Assembly: GCA_029245245.1 (NCBI GenBank)
Contig: JAQWPT010000004.1
Location: 26,030-90,029 of the forward strand
From: Phycisphaerales bacterium
GTDB taxonomy: Bacteria > Planctomycetota > Phycisphaerae > Phycisphaerales > SM1A02
DNA: 64,000 nt
Reading direction: 5' to 3'
Shown piece after piece: positions 26,652 to 36,550 of the stretch. Below the pieces are notes generated by a model. It had not been told where the DNA came from. It was given only the letters and a program-made list of their open reading frames with translations, and ran no database searches. Position 1 is the first letter of the stretch, and each line of letters opens with the position of its first letter. The position numbers and the translations under genes are program-made.

Positions 26652-28691
26652 TCAGCGGCATGAACCCCAGGTCTCGAAGATGGCCAGGAGATCCAGGACA
26701 TCGACGGTACCGTCGTGGGCGATGTCGGCAGGGCTGTGCTCCTTGCCCCACTCGGCGATGACCATCAGCATGTCGCTGACGTCGACGTTCTGGTCACGGT
26801 TGATGTCCGCATCACAGTCGACGACCTCGTTGGCCGATTGGCTGCTCTCGTACTGGACACCGGCGTTGTCATACTCCTTTGCCGGCAGTTCCGAGGGCAG
26901 GTTGTTGCTGCTGCGAAGCATGCGGAAGCGACTCATGCTCGGATCAGTTCCGGGCGTGTCGCCGGCGATGTGGTCGTACATCGAGACATTGTTGAAGAGG
27001 TGATCAGCTGAGGGCACCCACTGACCCTGCTCGGTTCGAGTGAAGGCCTGGAGGGTCCCCTCGATTGCGACCAGCAGGTCGCCCTGATCGTCGAACTGGA
27101 AGCCGTGGATGGGCTGGTCCTCGTCGCCATGGATTTCAGACACCTCGAATACACCCTCTTCATCGAGTGCAAGACTCCAGATCTTGTTGGGGATTCCTTC
27201 GGACCAGAAGGCCAGGTTGCCGGTCTTGGGATCGATGTCCATCTTGCATTCACCCTGGAATGCAATCTGCTGCGGCAGGCTGGCAGTCCCCACCAATTCG
27301 ATCTGGGAGTCCGGGCCGGCCGCGGAGTACCACCGCACGACACGTTCCGTCGGAGAGAAGGCGCAGATACCACCATCCCTGTCGGCGATCATGGTGGCGG
27401 GAGGACTCTGGAGATCCATGGACGCGAGCGCACGGAAACCCAGGTCGCCGATTTCGCTTGCACCTGTCGGGAAATCAATGAGATGCAGTCGGGTCTGCTG
27501 CCCGGGTGCGCCATCAACAAGCCACACGCGATCATGGGCATCGGGAGTGAATCGCATCGGACTGTCCGCGATGTTTGAAAGGGTCATTGGTTCAAGCGTG
27601 TTGGTGTCGAGGTTGATCTCAGCCATCCTGGTCTGTCCCTTTGGCGATTTCATCAGCGCCCAGCCACCGAGGCCGGTTGGACGGGGATGGAACTCGGCGA
27701 TCTTCCAGTTATCGAAGACCGAAGAAGCCGCGACGGGTCCTGCTTCAAGGTTGGTGAAGATCCAGTCATTGGGAGCGTACAGCTGGAGTCCGTTGTCATG
27801 AGGACCCCAGGAGTAGAACCGGTTGGGAATGATCGAAATGTACCCGTCGAGGTATCGGCGGGAATCGCCGTAGTCGTTGTCTGTGCTGTCGGGTTCCCAC
27901 AGGTAGCACTGGACGCGGTTGTCTCCATCTACACGGACATTGCGTTCTTCGACGTGCCAGGAGCGGCTTGAAAAATCACTCTGGTCGTGACACTCGTCGC
28001 TTGACCCGCCGGTTGCCGGGTCGCGCACGGTCAGGATCTCGGTGCCTTCCCAGCCCCAGCCCTGGCTGAACGTGGTCAGGTGACCGCCCTCGCGGTCAAC
28101 CTTGTACCGGCCGCCGCTGGTCTGGCCTTCATCTTCGTAGTAGCCGTAGCGAACGAGCACCAGGTGACCGTTGATGGCGGATCGGCAGAGTCCCTTGAAG
28201 TTCGGGGAATACTCTTCGTCGGCAATGTACAACTTGACGACGAACTCACAGGAGAGTCGACTCCTGATCTCGTTGTAGTAGTCGTTGTAGTTCGTGCCAC
28301 CCGTATCAGGCTCCCAGCCCGGATCGGTATCCATGTCATTGCCAAGTTCCTCGATGAACTCGCTGAAGTAGTTGTAATGGGCGTTCGATTCGGGGTTGTA
28401 GACGACTCCCGGTGCGATATGCGGGAACCCATGGCTGGCGATGTAGGAAAGGACGTTCGCCGTTGCGGTCGGTGCGCAGTGGTTGCGGCCGTCATTAGGC
28501 AGACCCTCGACGGATGGTTCCATGTCTTCGCACCGTTTCTGGTCGAAGTCGGGCATGTGGTTGATGTAGTAGTAGAAGTGTTCGTCGTCGGTCCAGTCGG
28601 CCAGCATCACATCGGCCATCGATGACGTGGCGGTGCCGATGAGCGTACCGAGGGCGCAGGCTGCAAGCGTACGGAAAGGTGAGCGGTTCAT
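26652..28691 (-). CDS. Secreted C39-like peptidase protein with dockerin-like C-terminus
   Basis: A 679-residue secreted protein. The start at 28691 has AAGGA upstream, and a signal peptide ends near SSMA (about residue 26). The N-terminal part resembles C39/papain-like peptidases: the cysteine lies in GRNHCAPTATANVLSYI (Cys72) and a histidine in NGHLVLVRYGYYE. The middle (about residues 340-600) repeats short beta-rich blocks and could be a propeller. The C-terminus has two EF-hand-like repeats, DADINRDQNVDVSDMLMVIA and AHDGTVDVLDLLAIF, each followed by a WG element. This matches the dockerin-type tails frequent on secreted planctomycete proteins, which bind calcium and perhaps a cell-surface partner. 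Peptidase activity is likely but unproven, since the catalytic Asp/Asn was not located. Confidence 0.7.
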   Translation of the reverse strand: MNRSPFRTLAACALGTLIGTATSSMADVMLADWTDDEHFYYYINHMPDFDQKRCEDMEPSVEGLPNDGRNHCAPTATANVLSYIASHGFPHIAPGVVYNPESNAHYNYFSEFIEELGNDMDTDPGWEPDTGGTNYNDYYNEIRSRLSCEFVVKLYIADEEYSPNFKGLCRSAINGHLVLVRYGYYEDEGQTSGGRYKVDREGGHLTTFSQGWGWEGTEILTVRDPATGGSSDECHDQSDFSSRSWHVEERNVRVDGDNRVQCYLWEPDSTDNDYGDSRRYLDGYISIIPNRFYSWGPHDNGLQLYAPNDWIFTNLEAGPVAASSVFDNWKIAEFHPRPTGLGGWALMKSPKGQTRMAEINLDTNTLEPMTLSNIADSPMRFTPDAHDRVWLVDGAPGQQTRLHLIDFPTGASEIGDLGFRALASMDLQSPPATMIADRDGGICAFSPTERVVRWYSAAGPDSQIELVGTASLPQQIAFQGECKMDIDPKTGNLAFWSEGIPNKIWSLALDEEGVFEVSEIHGDEDQPIHGFQFDDQGDLLVAIEGTLQAFTRTEQGQWVPSADHLFNNVSMYDHIAGDTPGTDPSMSRFRMLRSSNNLPSELPAKEYDNAGVQYESSQSANEVVDCDADINRDQNVDVSDMLMVIAEWGKEHSPADIAHDGTVDVLDLLAIFETWGSCR

Positions 28692-28793
28692 GGGTTGGTT
28701 CCTTGTGGTGAGGTGATGCGAAGGTGCCGGGAAATGAGGGTCCCAGCACCTTGAGTGCGTCCAGGTGGGGGTCGTTCTCACACTTCAAGAACC

Positions 28794-29039
28794 AAAAATG
28801 ACAAGCCCGACGGAGCTTGCTGCTCCGTCGGGCTGCGAGGAGAGGTGAGATGGGTTATTTCAGGAGCCTGCTCTCGCCAGCAGTTTTTCCCGAACCCCTC
28901 CAGTGCGTATCAGGGACCGATCTGTTCGTTGCAGGGGTCTGCTTCGTGCAAATCGATGAGACGTCCCTGTGTCTCGTTGTCAGTGAAACGGCCTTATGGG
29001 TCCGGTATTGCGTGAATCATGCTTCTATTGGTAAATCGA
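28794..29039 (-). ncRNA. Candidate small RNA or long 5' leader
   Basis: This gap of about 440 bases (28692-29129) has no convincing gene. On the minus strand a promoter-like pair at 29046-29073 is followed about 240 bases later by a 13-bp perfect hairpin and a T-run, which would give a discrete ~245-nt transcript. Inside it CAGGGAC can pair with GTCCCTG, GAGAC with GTCTC, and ACCCCT with AGGGGT, so it can fold. It is not recognisably tmRNA, SRP RNA or RNase P RNA. It could instead be an attenuated leader of the C39-like gene that begins at 28691. Confidence 0.3.
28804..28834 (-). terminator. 13-bp hairpin with downstream T-run (terminator or attenuator)
   Basis: AGCCCGACGGAGC and GCTCCGTCGGGCT form a perfect 13-bp stem around a 5-base loop. 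On the minus strand a TTTTT run follows about five bases after the stem. It lies 113 bases upstream of the C39-like gene start, so it would either end a separate RNA or attenuate that gene. Confidence 0.6.
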
Positions 29040-29045
29040 CCTAAC

Positions 29046-29073
29046 CTTATATAGGGCAGTAATTTGCACGCAA
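29046..29073 (-). promoter_or_regulatory. Sigma70-like promoter, minus strand
   Basis: TTGCGT and TATAAG are separated by 16 bases on the minus strand (an alternative -10 is TATATA). It points at the hairpin at 28804-28834. The AT-rich core is nearly symmetrical, and a weaker plus-strand promoter for the dehydrogenase at 29130 could overlap it. Confidence 0.4.
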
Positions 29074-29129
29074 AAAACACCGTCAGATGGCCAAAAAAAC
29101 AGCATTGGACCCGCATACCATGCCCTTCC

Positions 29130-31408
<2,279 letters not shown>

Positions 31409-32278
31409 TCACATTGACGGGCGGAGCAGTGAATCAAAAAATTGATCGATCGCTTCCTGCCGTCGCCTTGCTTCATCGGGTGTGAAGAGCACGTTGTGGT
31501 CTCCTTCAAACTCGAGGTACTCGCCATCGAGTGCAAGTTCCTGCAGGCGCCGACCGTGATCAAGGGGAATGATGTGATCCTGGGCGTTGGAGCAGATGAG
31601 AATTGGAACATCCAGTTGCTGAACGGCCAGGTCGGTTCGGAAGGGGTGGCGCATCATGAACGAAGGAGCGCCGAATCGCCACAGGAACGAATCGATTCTC
31701 GCCGGCGGCACAAGCATGACGATTCCCAGCGGCGGCTGTTCCAGGGCGACCTGAGCCAGCACCGCGGTACCGATGGACATGCCCAGGTACCCGGTCCGTT
31801 GTCCGTCCACGCCGTCCTTGGCGGATGCCATCTCGATGAATCTTTTCGTGTCCGAAACCAGGCTCTTCTGGGTTGGTGAACCGTCCGAGCGCCCGTACCC
31901 GCGGTACTCGGCCAGAAGCACCGCGTACCCGCGATTCCGCTGCCGCCTCGCGAAGTCGATCCAGGAATCAACGCGTTCGGCGTTTCCATGGGCAATCACC
32001 AGCAGCGGCGCGGGGCTGCCGGTGTCCGGGGTGAGCAACCACGACTCGACATGACCACCATCATCCAGCGGCAGCAGCATGGCTTCCACATCGTCGGGAA
32101 CCTGTTCCGCCACGTCCCGGTTGGCGATGAACCGGGGAAAGATGAACGTCTCCTGGAAGGCCCAGATCAACCCCAACCAGATGAGCCAGGCCACGACGAC
32201 AGCGGGGATGATCATCACGAACATTCGGCGGATCCGGTTGCTTCTTTGCACCATGCGTGAGGTATCGGTGGTCTTCAT
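31409..32278 (-). CDS. Membrane-anchored alpha/beta hydrolase
   Basis: A 289-residue alpha/beta hydrolase. One N-terminal membrane span is at about residues 18-42. The oxyanion element follows in LLVIAHGNAERVDSW, the nucleophile elbow in GYLGMSIGTAV (GxSxG), the acid in CSNAQDHIIPLDHG and the histidine in FEGDHNVLF. It belongs to the BEM46/YfhR-like group of membrane-anchored serine hydrolases, whose substrates are mostly unknown. Its start overlaps the stop of the ABC permease gene by ATGA, so it is the last gene of a substrate-binding protein/permease/hydrolase operon. That hints at processing of an imported ester or peptide, which is inference only. Confidence 0.85.
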   Translation of the reverse strand: MKTTDTSRMVQRSNRIRRMFVMIIPAVVVAWLIWLGLIWAFQETFIFPRFIANRDVAEQVPDDVEAMLLPLDDGGHVESWLLTPDTGSPAPLLVIAHGNAERVDSWIDFARRQRNRGYAVLLAEYRGYGRSDGSPTQKSLVSDTKRFIEMASAKDGVDGQRTGYLGMSIGTAVLAQVALEQPPLGIVMLVPPARIDSFLWRFGAPSFMMRHPFRTDLAVQQLDVPILICSNAQDHIIPLDHGRRLQELALDGEYLEFEGDHNVLFTPDEARRRQEAIDQFFDSLLRPSM

Positions 32279-33258
32279 CCGAGTTTGATTCGTGGATCAG
32301 CCCACTGATAGAGCACGTCGACGACCAGGTTCAACAGGACCAGCAGAGCGGAGTAGACGAGAACGACACCGGTGATCAGGGTGAGATCCTTGCCCAGCAC
32401 CGCATCGACGAAATGGGTTCCGATGCCCGGGACGGCGAAGACCTTCTCGACGACGAAGGAGCCGGTCATTGCGGCGGCCGTCGCCGGCCCCAGGTAGGAC
32501 AGGACCGGGAGGAAGGCATTCTTCAATGCATGCTTGAAGATCACGACACGCTCCGGCAGTCCCTTGGCCCGGGCGGTCCGGACATGGTCCGACTGGAGTT
32601 CCTCAAGCATGCCGGTTCGCACGAGCCGGGCGATGTAGGCGGCGAAGGGCAGGCTCAGGGCGATCGCCGGCAGCAGGATGTGGGAGAACCCGCCCCATCC
32701 GCCGACAGGGACCAGGTCCAGGGATACGGCGAAAATGACCAGCAGCACCGTGCCGGTGACGAAGGCCGGCAGGCTGATTCCAACCAGGGCGATCAGCAGT
32801 GTCACCAGATCGATCCAGGAACCGGGCCGCAACGAGCCCAGAACTCCCGCGAGGATGCCGATGACACAGGCCAGCATGATCGCCGAGAGCCCCAGGACGA
32901 TGGAGACCGGCAGCTGGGAGACGAGGATTTCGTTGACGGTCCAGTTTTCATGACGCAGACTCGGGCCGAAGTCGATCACCGGCCCCTGCGCGCCATTGGC
33001 GATCCAGTGGGCGCCGGTGATGCCGCCGAGGTACTCGAAGTAGAAGGTCATGGGATTGTCAAAGTCGTATCGGGACTCCATGGCCTGCACGATTTCGGCC
33101 GGTGGACGGCGACCCTCCGGTTTCTCCAGCGGATTGCCCGGGATCAACCACGCAAGCATGAACGTGATGGTGTAGATCACCAGCAGGATCAGCGGAAGCT
33201 GCAGAAGCCGCCACCCGATGAGACGAAGCATGGATTGTCGTCTCGACATGCGTGTCAT
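32275..33258 (-). CDS. Peptide ABC transporter permease (DppB/OppB type)
   Basis: A 327-residue inner-membrane permease of the dipeptide/oligopeptide/nickel importer family, with about six membrane spans. The first is LLQLPLILLVIYTITFML, typical of DppB, followed by a long periplasmic loop. The cytoplasmic coupling loop is RTARAKGLPERVVIFKHALK, and the family ending VEKVFAVPGIG then GTHFVDAVLGKD is clear. The start overlaps the stop of the binding-protein gene by ATGA. The second permease (DppC) and the two ATPases (DppD/F) normally found alongside are not here, so the importer must borrow them from elsewhere or the locus is reduced. Confidence 0.92.
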   Translation of the reverse strand: MTRMSRRQSMLRLIGWRLLQLPLILLVIYTITFMLAWLIPGNPLEKPEGRRPPAEIVQAMESRYDFDNPMTFYFEYLGGITGAHWIANGAQGPVIDFGPSLRHENWTVNEILVSQLPVSIVLGLSAIMLACVIGILAGVLGSLRPGSWIDLVTLLIALVGISLPAFVTGTVLLVIFAVSLDLVPVGGWGGFSHILLPAIALSLPFAAYIARLVRTGMLEELQSDHVRTARAKGLPERVVIFKHALKNAFLPVLSYLGPATAAAMTGSFVVEKVFAVPGIGTHFVDAVLGKDLTLITGVVLVYSALLVLLNLVVDVLYQWADPRIKLG

Positions 33259-35132
33259 GGTGCAGCGATCCGTTCAGTACCAGATGGAGCCTCGACCGCA
33301 ATGTGCCACAGGTGCTGAATCTGCCGCGGGTGCGCCGAGAGTCCGGACACGCGATGGGGGTCGTACATGTGTACATCCACGACCTGGCAGATCGGAATCA
33401 ACGGCAGGTCTTCGGTGAAGAGGCGCTGTTCCACGTCAGCAAGCATCTTGAATCGCCGCTCCGGATCAGTTTCCACCGCTGCGGCATTCAGGGCGGCGTC
33501 CACTTCTGGTTCCGAGAATCCCCGGTCGTTGTTTCCGTCTCCGGTTCGACACAGGTCCAGGAAGGTGGTGGGGTCGCCGTAATCGCCGTACCAGGTTCCG
33601 CGGGCGATCATGAAGTCACCCTCGCGGAGGTCGTTTCGATAGAACTTCGAACCCTTGCCGACGAGTTCGATGCGGATTCCGAGGGCCGATTCCCATTGCT
33701 CGCGCAGGGCGATCGACATTCGCTTGAACCGCGGGGTGTTCGTCGTGTACAGGAGGGTGGTTACGGGGAACAGTTCACCCTGTTCGTTTTCAATGAGTCC
33801 GTCGCCATTTCGATCCGACCATCCGGCCGATGCGAGTTCTTCGCGGGCTCGCTCCGGATCCAGACCAAGTCCTCGCGGTGATTCGTATCCATCAATCGAT
33901 CCACGGGGCACGAGCGTGGTGGCAACGGGTTCGTTCATCCGGGTGACATGCTTGACGATTGCATCCCGGTCCACGGCCAAGGTGAATGCACGGCGCACGG
34001 CCGCATCGGCGAACGGGTTGAACCGATCTCCGGGCAGGGTGGGTCTGCAGTTGAAGGAGAAGAAGTCGGTGGCAAAGGCCGGTACGACGTGGATGTCACG
34101 CCGTTGACCATCCTGCTGCTGCCGGATCATGTCCACCCGGTAATCGACGTTGACCCCGTTGAGCCAGTCGAGGGCTCCCGATTCGAAGGCAAGGACCGCG
34201 GTGTTGGGATCCTCGATCGTCCGCTTGGTGATCGATCGGCAGGCGATGGAATCCCGATCTCGCCAGGTCGGGGAGACCGTGAGTCGCAGATCCCGCTTGT
34301 ACCGCCATGTTTCAAGGATGTAGGGTCCGTTGCCGATCAGTCGTCCCGGTCGAGCCCAACGATGGTCTTGAAAGAGGCGGCCGGTTTCCGGATCCAGCTC
34401 GACCAGCTCGCGTTCATTCCACGTGGGCATGTCCCGCTGGTGCCAGGGAATCGCCGTGTCGGTTTTCGGCCATCCTTCGACGGCGGGTCGGTAGACGGGA
34501 GAAGCCGGAGCAAAGGCAAGCAGGTCCAGCAGCCACGGAACAGGGCGGTCCAATTGGATTTGAAGGGTGTGATCGTCGACCACCTTGATCCCGACGTCGT
34601 TGGCGAACTGCTGTTCGTATTCGGACCAGAGCCGCTGGGCTTCAGCCTCCCGTGCCTCCTCTGAATCGAAGTCGGTGTTCTTGAACTGTTCGAGTTGTCG
34701 AGTGCGTGCCTTCCAGCAATCCTCGGCGCCATGGATCGAGAAGAAGAGGCCCGAGTAGTCGGCGGCGGTATCCGGGGTCAGCAGTCGCATCCAGGACCAC
34801 GCGAAGTCGTTGGCCGTCACGGGCATCCCATCACTCCACAGGCCGTCGGGTCTCAGGTGGAAGGTCCAGGTCAGTCCATCGGGGCTCGTGTTCCAGGATG
34901 CCGCCGCAGCCGGGTTGAACGTACCGTGCTCCGAATCGAATCGGACCAGTCCCTCGTAGAGCGAGGATCCGATGCGCATGTCGGTGATGTAGCTCATCCG
35001 CTGCGGGTCGAGCGTGAAGACGTCGTTGCTGGTGCTCCAGGTGAAATCCGCCGGCGGAGCCGGTTCGTCGAGCCAGACGACCAGCACCAGCAGGGCGGGG
35101 AGCAGCAGTATCAATGGAAGTTGGCGGATCAT
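33255..35132 (-). CDS. Family 5 extracellular solute-binding protein (peptide)
   Basis: A 625-residue solute-binding protein of the OppA/DppA family (SBP_bac_5), delivering peptides or similar ligands to the permease encoded next. The start at 35132 has AAGGAC seven bases upstream; the N-terminal hydrophobic segment (about residues 5-22) is followed directly by FTWSTSNDVFTLDPQRMSY and could be an uncleaved anchor. Family features include SSLYEGLVRFDSEHGTFNPA, the DGLWSDGMPVTANDFAWSW block and the late ARGTWYGDYGDPTTFLDLC block. Ligand type cannot be told by eye. It is the first gene of the operon with the permease and the alpha/beta hydrolase. Confidence 0.92.
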   Translation of the reverse strand: MIRQLPLILLLPALLVLVVWLDEPAPPADFTWSTSNDVFTLDPQRMSYITDMRIGSSLYEGLVRFDSEHGTFNPAAAASWNTSPDGLTWTFHLRPDGLWSDGMPVTANDFAWSWMRLLTPDTAADYSGLFFSIHGAEDCWKARTRQLEQFKNTDFDSEEAREAEAQRLWSEYEQQFANDVGIKVVDDHTLQIQLDRPVPWLLDLLAFAPASPVYRPAVEGWPKTDTAIPWHQRDMPTWNERELVELDPETGRLFQDHRWARPGRLIGNGPYILETWRYKRDLRLTVSPTWRDRDSIACRSITKRTIEDPNTAVLAFESGALDWLNGVNVDYRVDMIRQQQDGQRRDIHVVPAFATDFFSFNCRPTLPGDRFNPFADAAVRRAFTLAVDRDAIVKHVTRMNEPVATTLVPRGSIDGYESPRGLGLDPERAREELASAGWSDRNGDGLIENEQGELFPVTTLLYTTNTPRFKRMSIALREQWESALGIRIELVGKGSKFYRNDLREGDFMIARGTWYGDYGDPTTFLDLCRTGDGNNDRGFSEPEVDAALNAAAVETDPERRFKMLADVEQRLFTEDLPLIPICQVVDVHMYDPHRVSGLSAHPRQIQHLWHIAVEAPSGTERIAAP

Positions 35133-35222
35133 CGCACCGTCCTTGGAACGAACGTACTCATGGTACGTCGACATTTCATGCCGGTGCAGTCAAGGGTCAT
35201 CTTGAATGACGAAGTGGTGGAA

Positions 35223-36299
35223 TCAGCGGCCCGAGTACGGGGGATTGTCGAGCACTGTGTTCCAGGCAGCCTGATTCTGCTCGATCGCCTCTCGCTGGCC
35301 CTGCTCCCAGGCTCCGAGGGAACTGGTGGTGGGTGTCCCACCACTGCGGATATCCGAGTCGATGAGCTTGAGGGTTTCCTCGCTGATCCGCAGCGTCAGC
35401 CCCGAGGCTTCCATCAGATCATCATTGGAACGCAGCGAATCGTAGTTGATGAGGATGATCTCGTAGATACGCCCCAGTTGCGGAGCGGTTCCGAGCCCGA
35501 TCTCCCGACGGTGCTCGATCATCTTTGGATCCAGGTACTGCTGTCGGAACTCGAGAATGCTCGGACGCAGGGCGTGGATGAGAATCACGTTCTCGCCATT
35601 GCCTCCGGTCATCCTGTCGATGGTGGTCTTGATGGTTTCCAACTGGAGCTCTCGTCCCAGTTCCCGGATGTCGTCTCCACCCTGGTCCCTGGGGATGTCG
35701 GATTGGGAGGCTGCGGCGAGGGTTTCCATTTCCCGCATCAGAACTCGCCAGTCCCGCTCCTGGCTGGCGGAGCGGGCCACGCTTCGGACGGTTGAACTCA
35801 CCTTCCTGGGGGACAGCTCGCCGCTGCGAAGCGCTTCGCGGATGGCGATGGTGGCCCAGAGTCGTTTCTCCACGCTGGGCTCCATGTCGGAGTCCCCGGT
35901 ATCCACCAGCAGCCGCATGGCCCGGTCCGAACCAAGGAAGCCGGCGATCTGGAGCGCGTTGACGGCTCGGAAGAGGTCGTCACCCTTCACGATCTTCTTG
36001 AGCGAGGGAACCACGTCGCCGGAATAGGTCGAGCGGAACAGGGCACTGGATTTCCCGAGCATGCTTCGAACCGGCTCGATGAGCTTGTTTCTCGCCCGCA
36101 TCGCTTCTTCCGGCGTACCGGTTTCGAGGCGGCTGAGCCAGTACTGTGCGTATTCACCGACCCGCTGCTTCTGCTCATCATCGAGCGTGGGCTGCGCGGC
36201 GATGGACGTCAATGAACTCGGCGGCATCGCAACGACATCGCTGGAGATGAAGAGAAGTCCAGTCAGGCAGAGCAGGAATGAAGCACGGCGTTGAAGCAT
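35223..36299 (-). CDS. Exported helical-repeat (HEAT-like) protein, unknown function
   Basis: A 358-residue protein with an N-terminal signal peptide (LLCLTGLLFISSDVVA, cleavage near residue 24). The rest is largely alpha-helical, with irregular HEAT-like repeats around residues 85-160 (FRAVNALQIAGFLGSDRAMR and KRLWATIAIREALRSGEL). No catalytic motif or named family is recognised. A strong promoter-like pair lies about 80 bases upstream. It is 90 bp upstream of the peptide-binding protein gene on the same strand, so it may be transcribed ahead of the importer. It is divergent from the large TPR protein gene, which is also exported and repeat-rich. Confidence 0.7.
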   Translation of the reverse strand: MLQRRASFLLCLTGLLFISSDVVAMPPSSLTSIAAQPTLDDEQKQRVGEYAQYWLSRLETGTPEEAMRARNKLIEPVRSMLGKSSALFRSTYSGDVVPSLKKIVKGDDLFRAVNALQIAGFLGSDRAMRLLVDTGDSDMEPSVEKRLWATIAIREALRSGELSPRKVSSTVRSVARSASQERDWRVLMREMETLAAASQSDIPRDQGGDDIRELGRELQLETIKTTIDRMTGGNGENVILIHALRPSILEFRQQYLDPKMIEHRREIGLGTAPQLGRIYEIILINYDSLRSNDDLMEASGLTLRISEETLKLIDSDIRSGGTPTTSSLGAWEQGQREAIEQNQAAWNTVLDNPPYSGR

Positions 36300-36380
36300 G
36301 GATGAGAATCAGGTCCGGAATCTGGCCCCTGGGTACAGAACCCCCGAAAGGGGCTTCCCAAGGTGCCTTGAGGATTGGAA

Positions 36381-36410
36381 ACGATAGCACCCGGGCCCTG
36401 AGGGTGTCAA
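36381..36410 (-). promoter_or_regulatory. Sigma70-like promoter for the HEAT-like gene
   Basis: A perfect TTGACA and a TATCGT are separated by 18 bases on the minus strand, about 80 bases upstream of the start at 36299. It is the best -35 match noticed in the window. Confidence 0.55.
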
Positions 36411-36550
36411 TGAAATCAAGAAAGCAGGGCCTTGGATATGGCCTAGCGGGGTGGTTGGAGCAGGGGACCGGTTGGCAGGAGGTTGAGAGGGGCCTACCAT
36501 TTCCACGTCCGGCGTACGCTTCCATCGATCGCGGCCTTGCGGGGTACCAG

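Noticed and set aside
28817..29044. 75-codon plus-strand frame upstream of the dehydrogenase
   Set aside because: No ribosome site, no recognisable composition, and it coincides with the promoter/hairpin layout on the minus strand.
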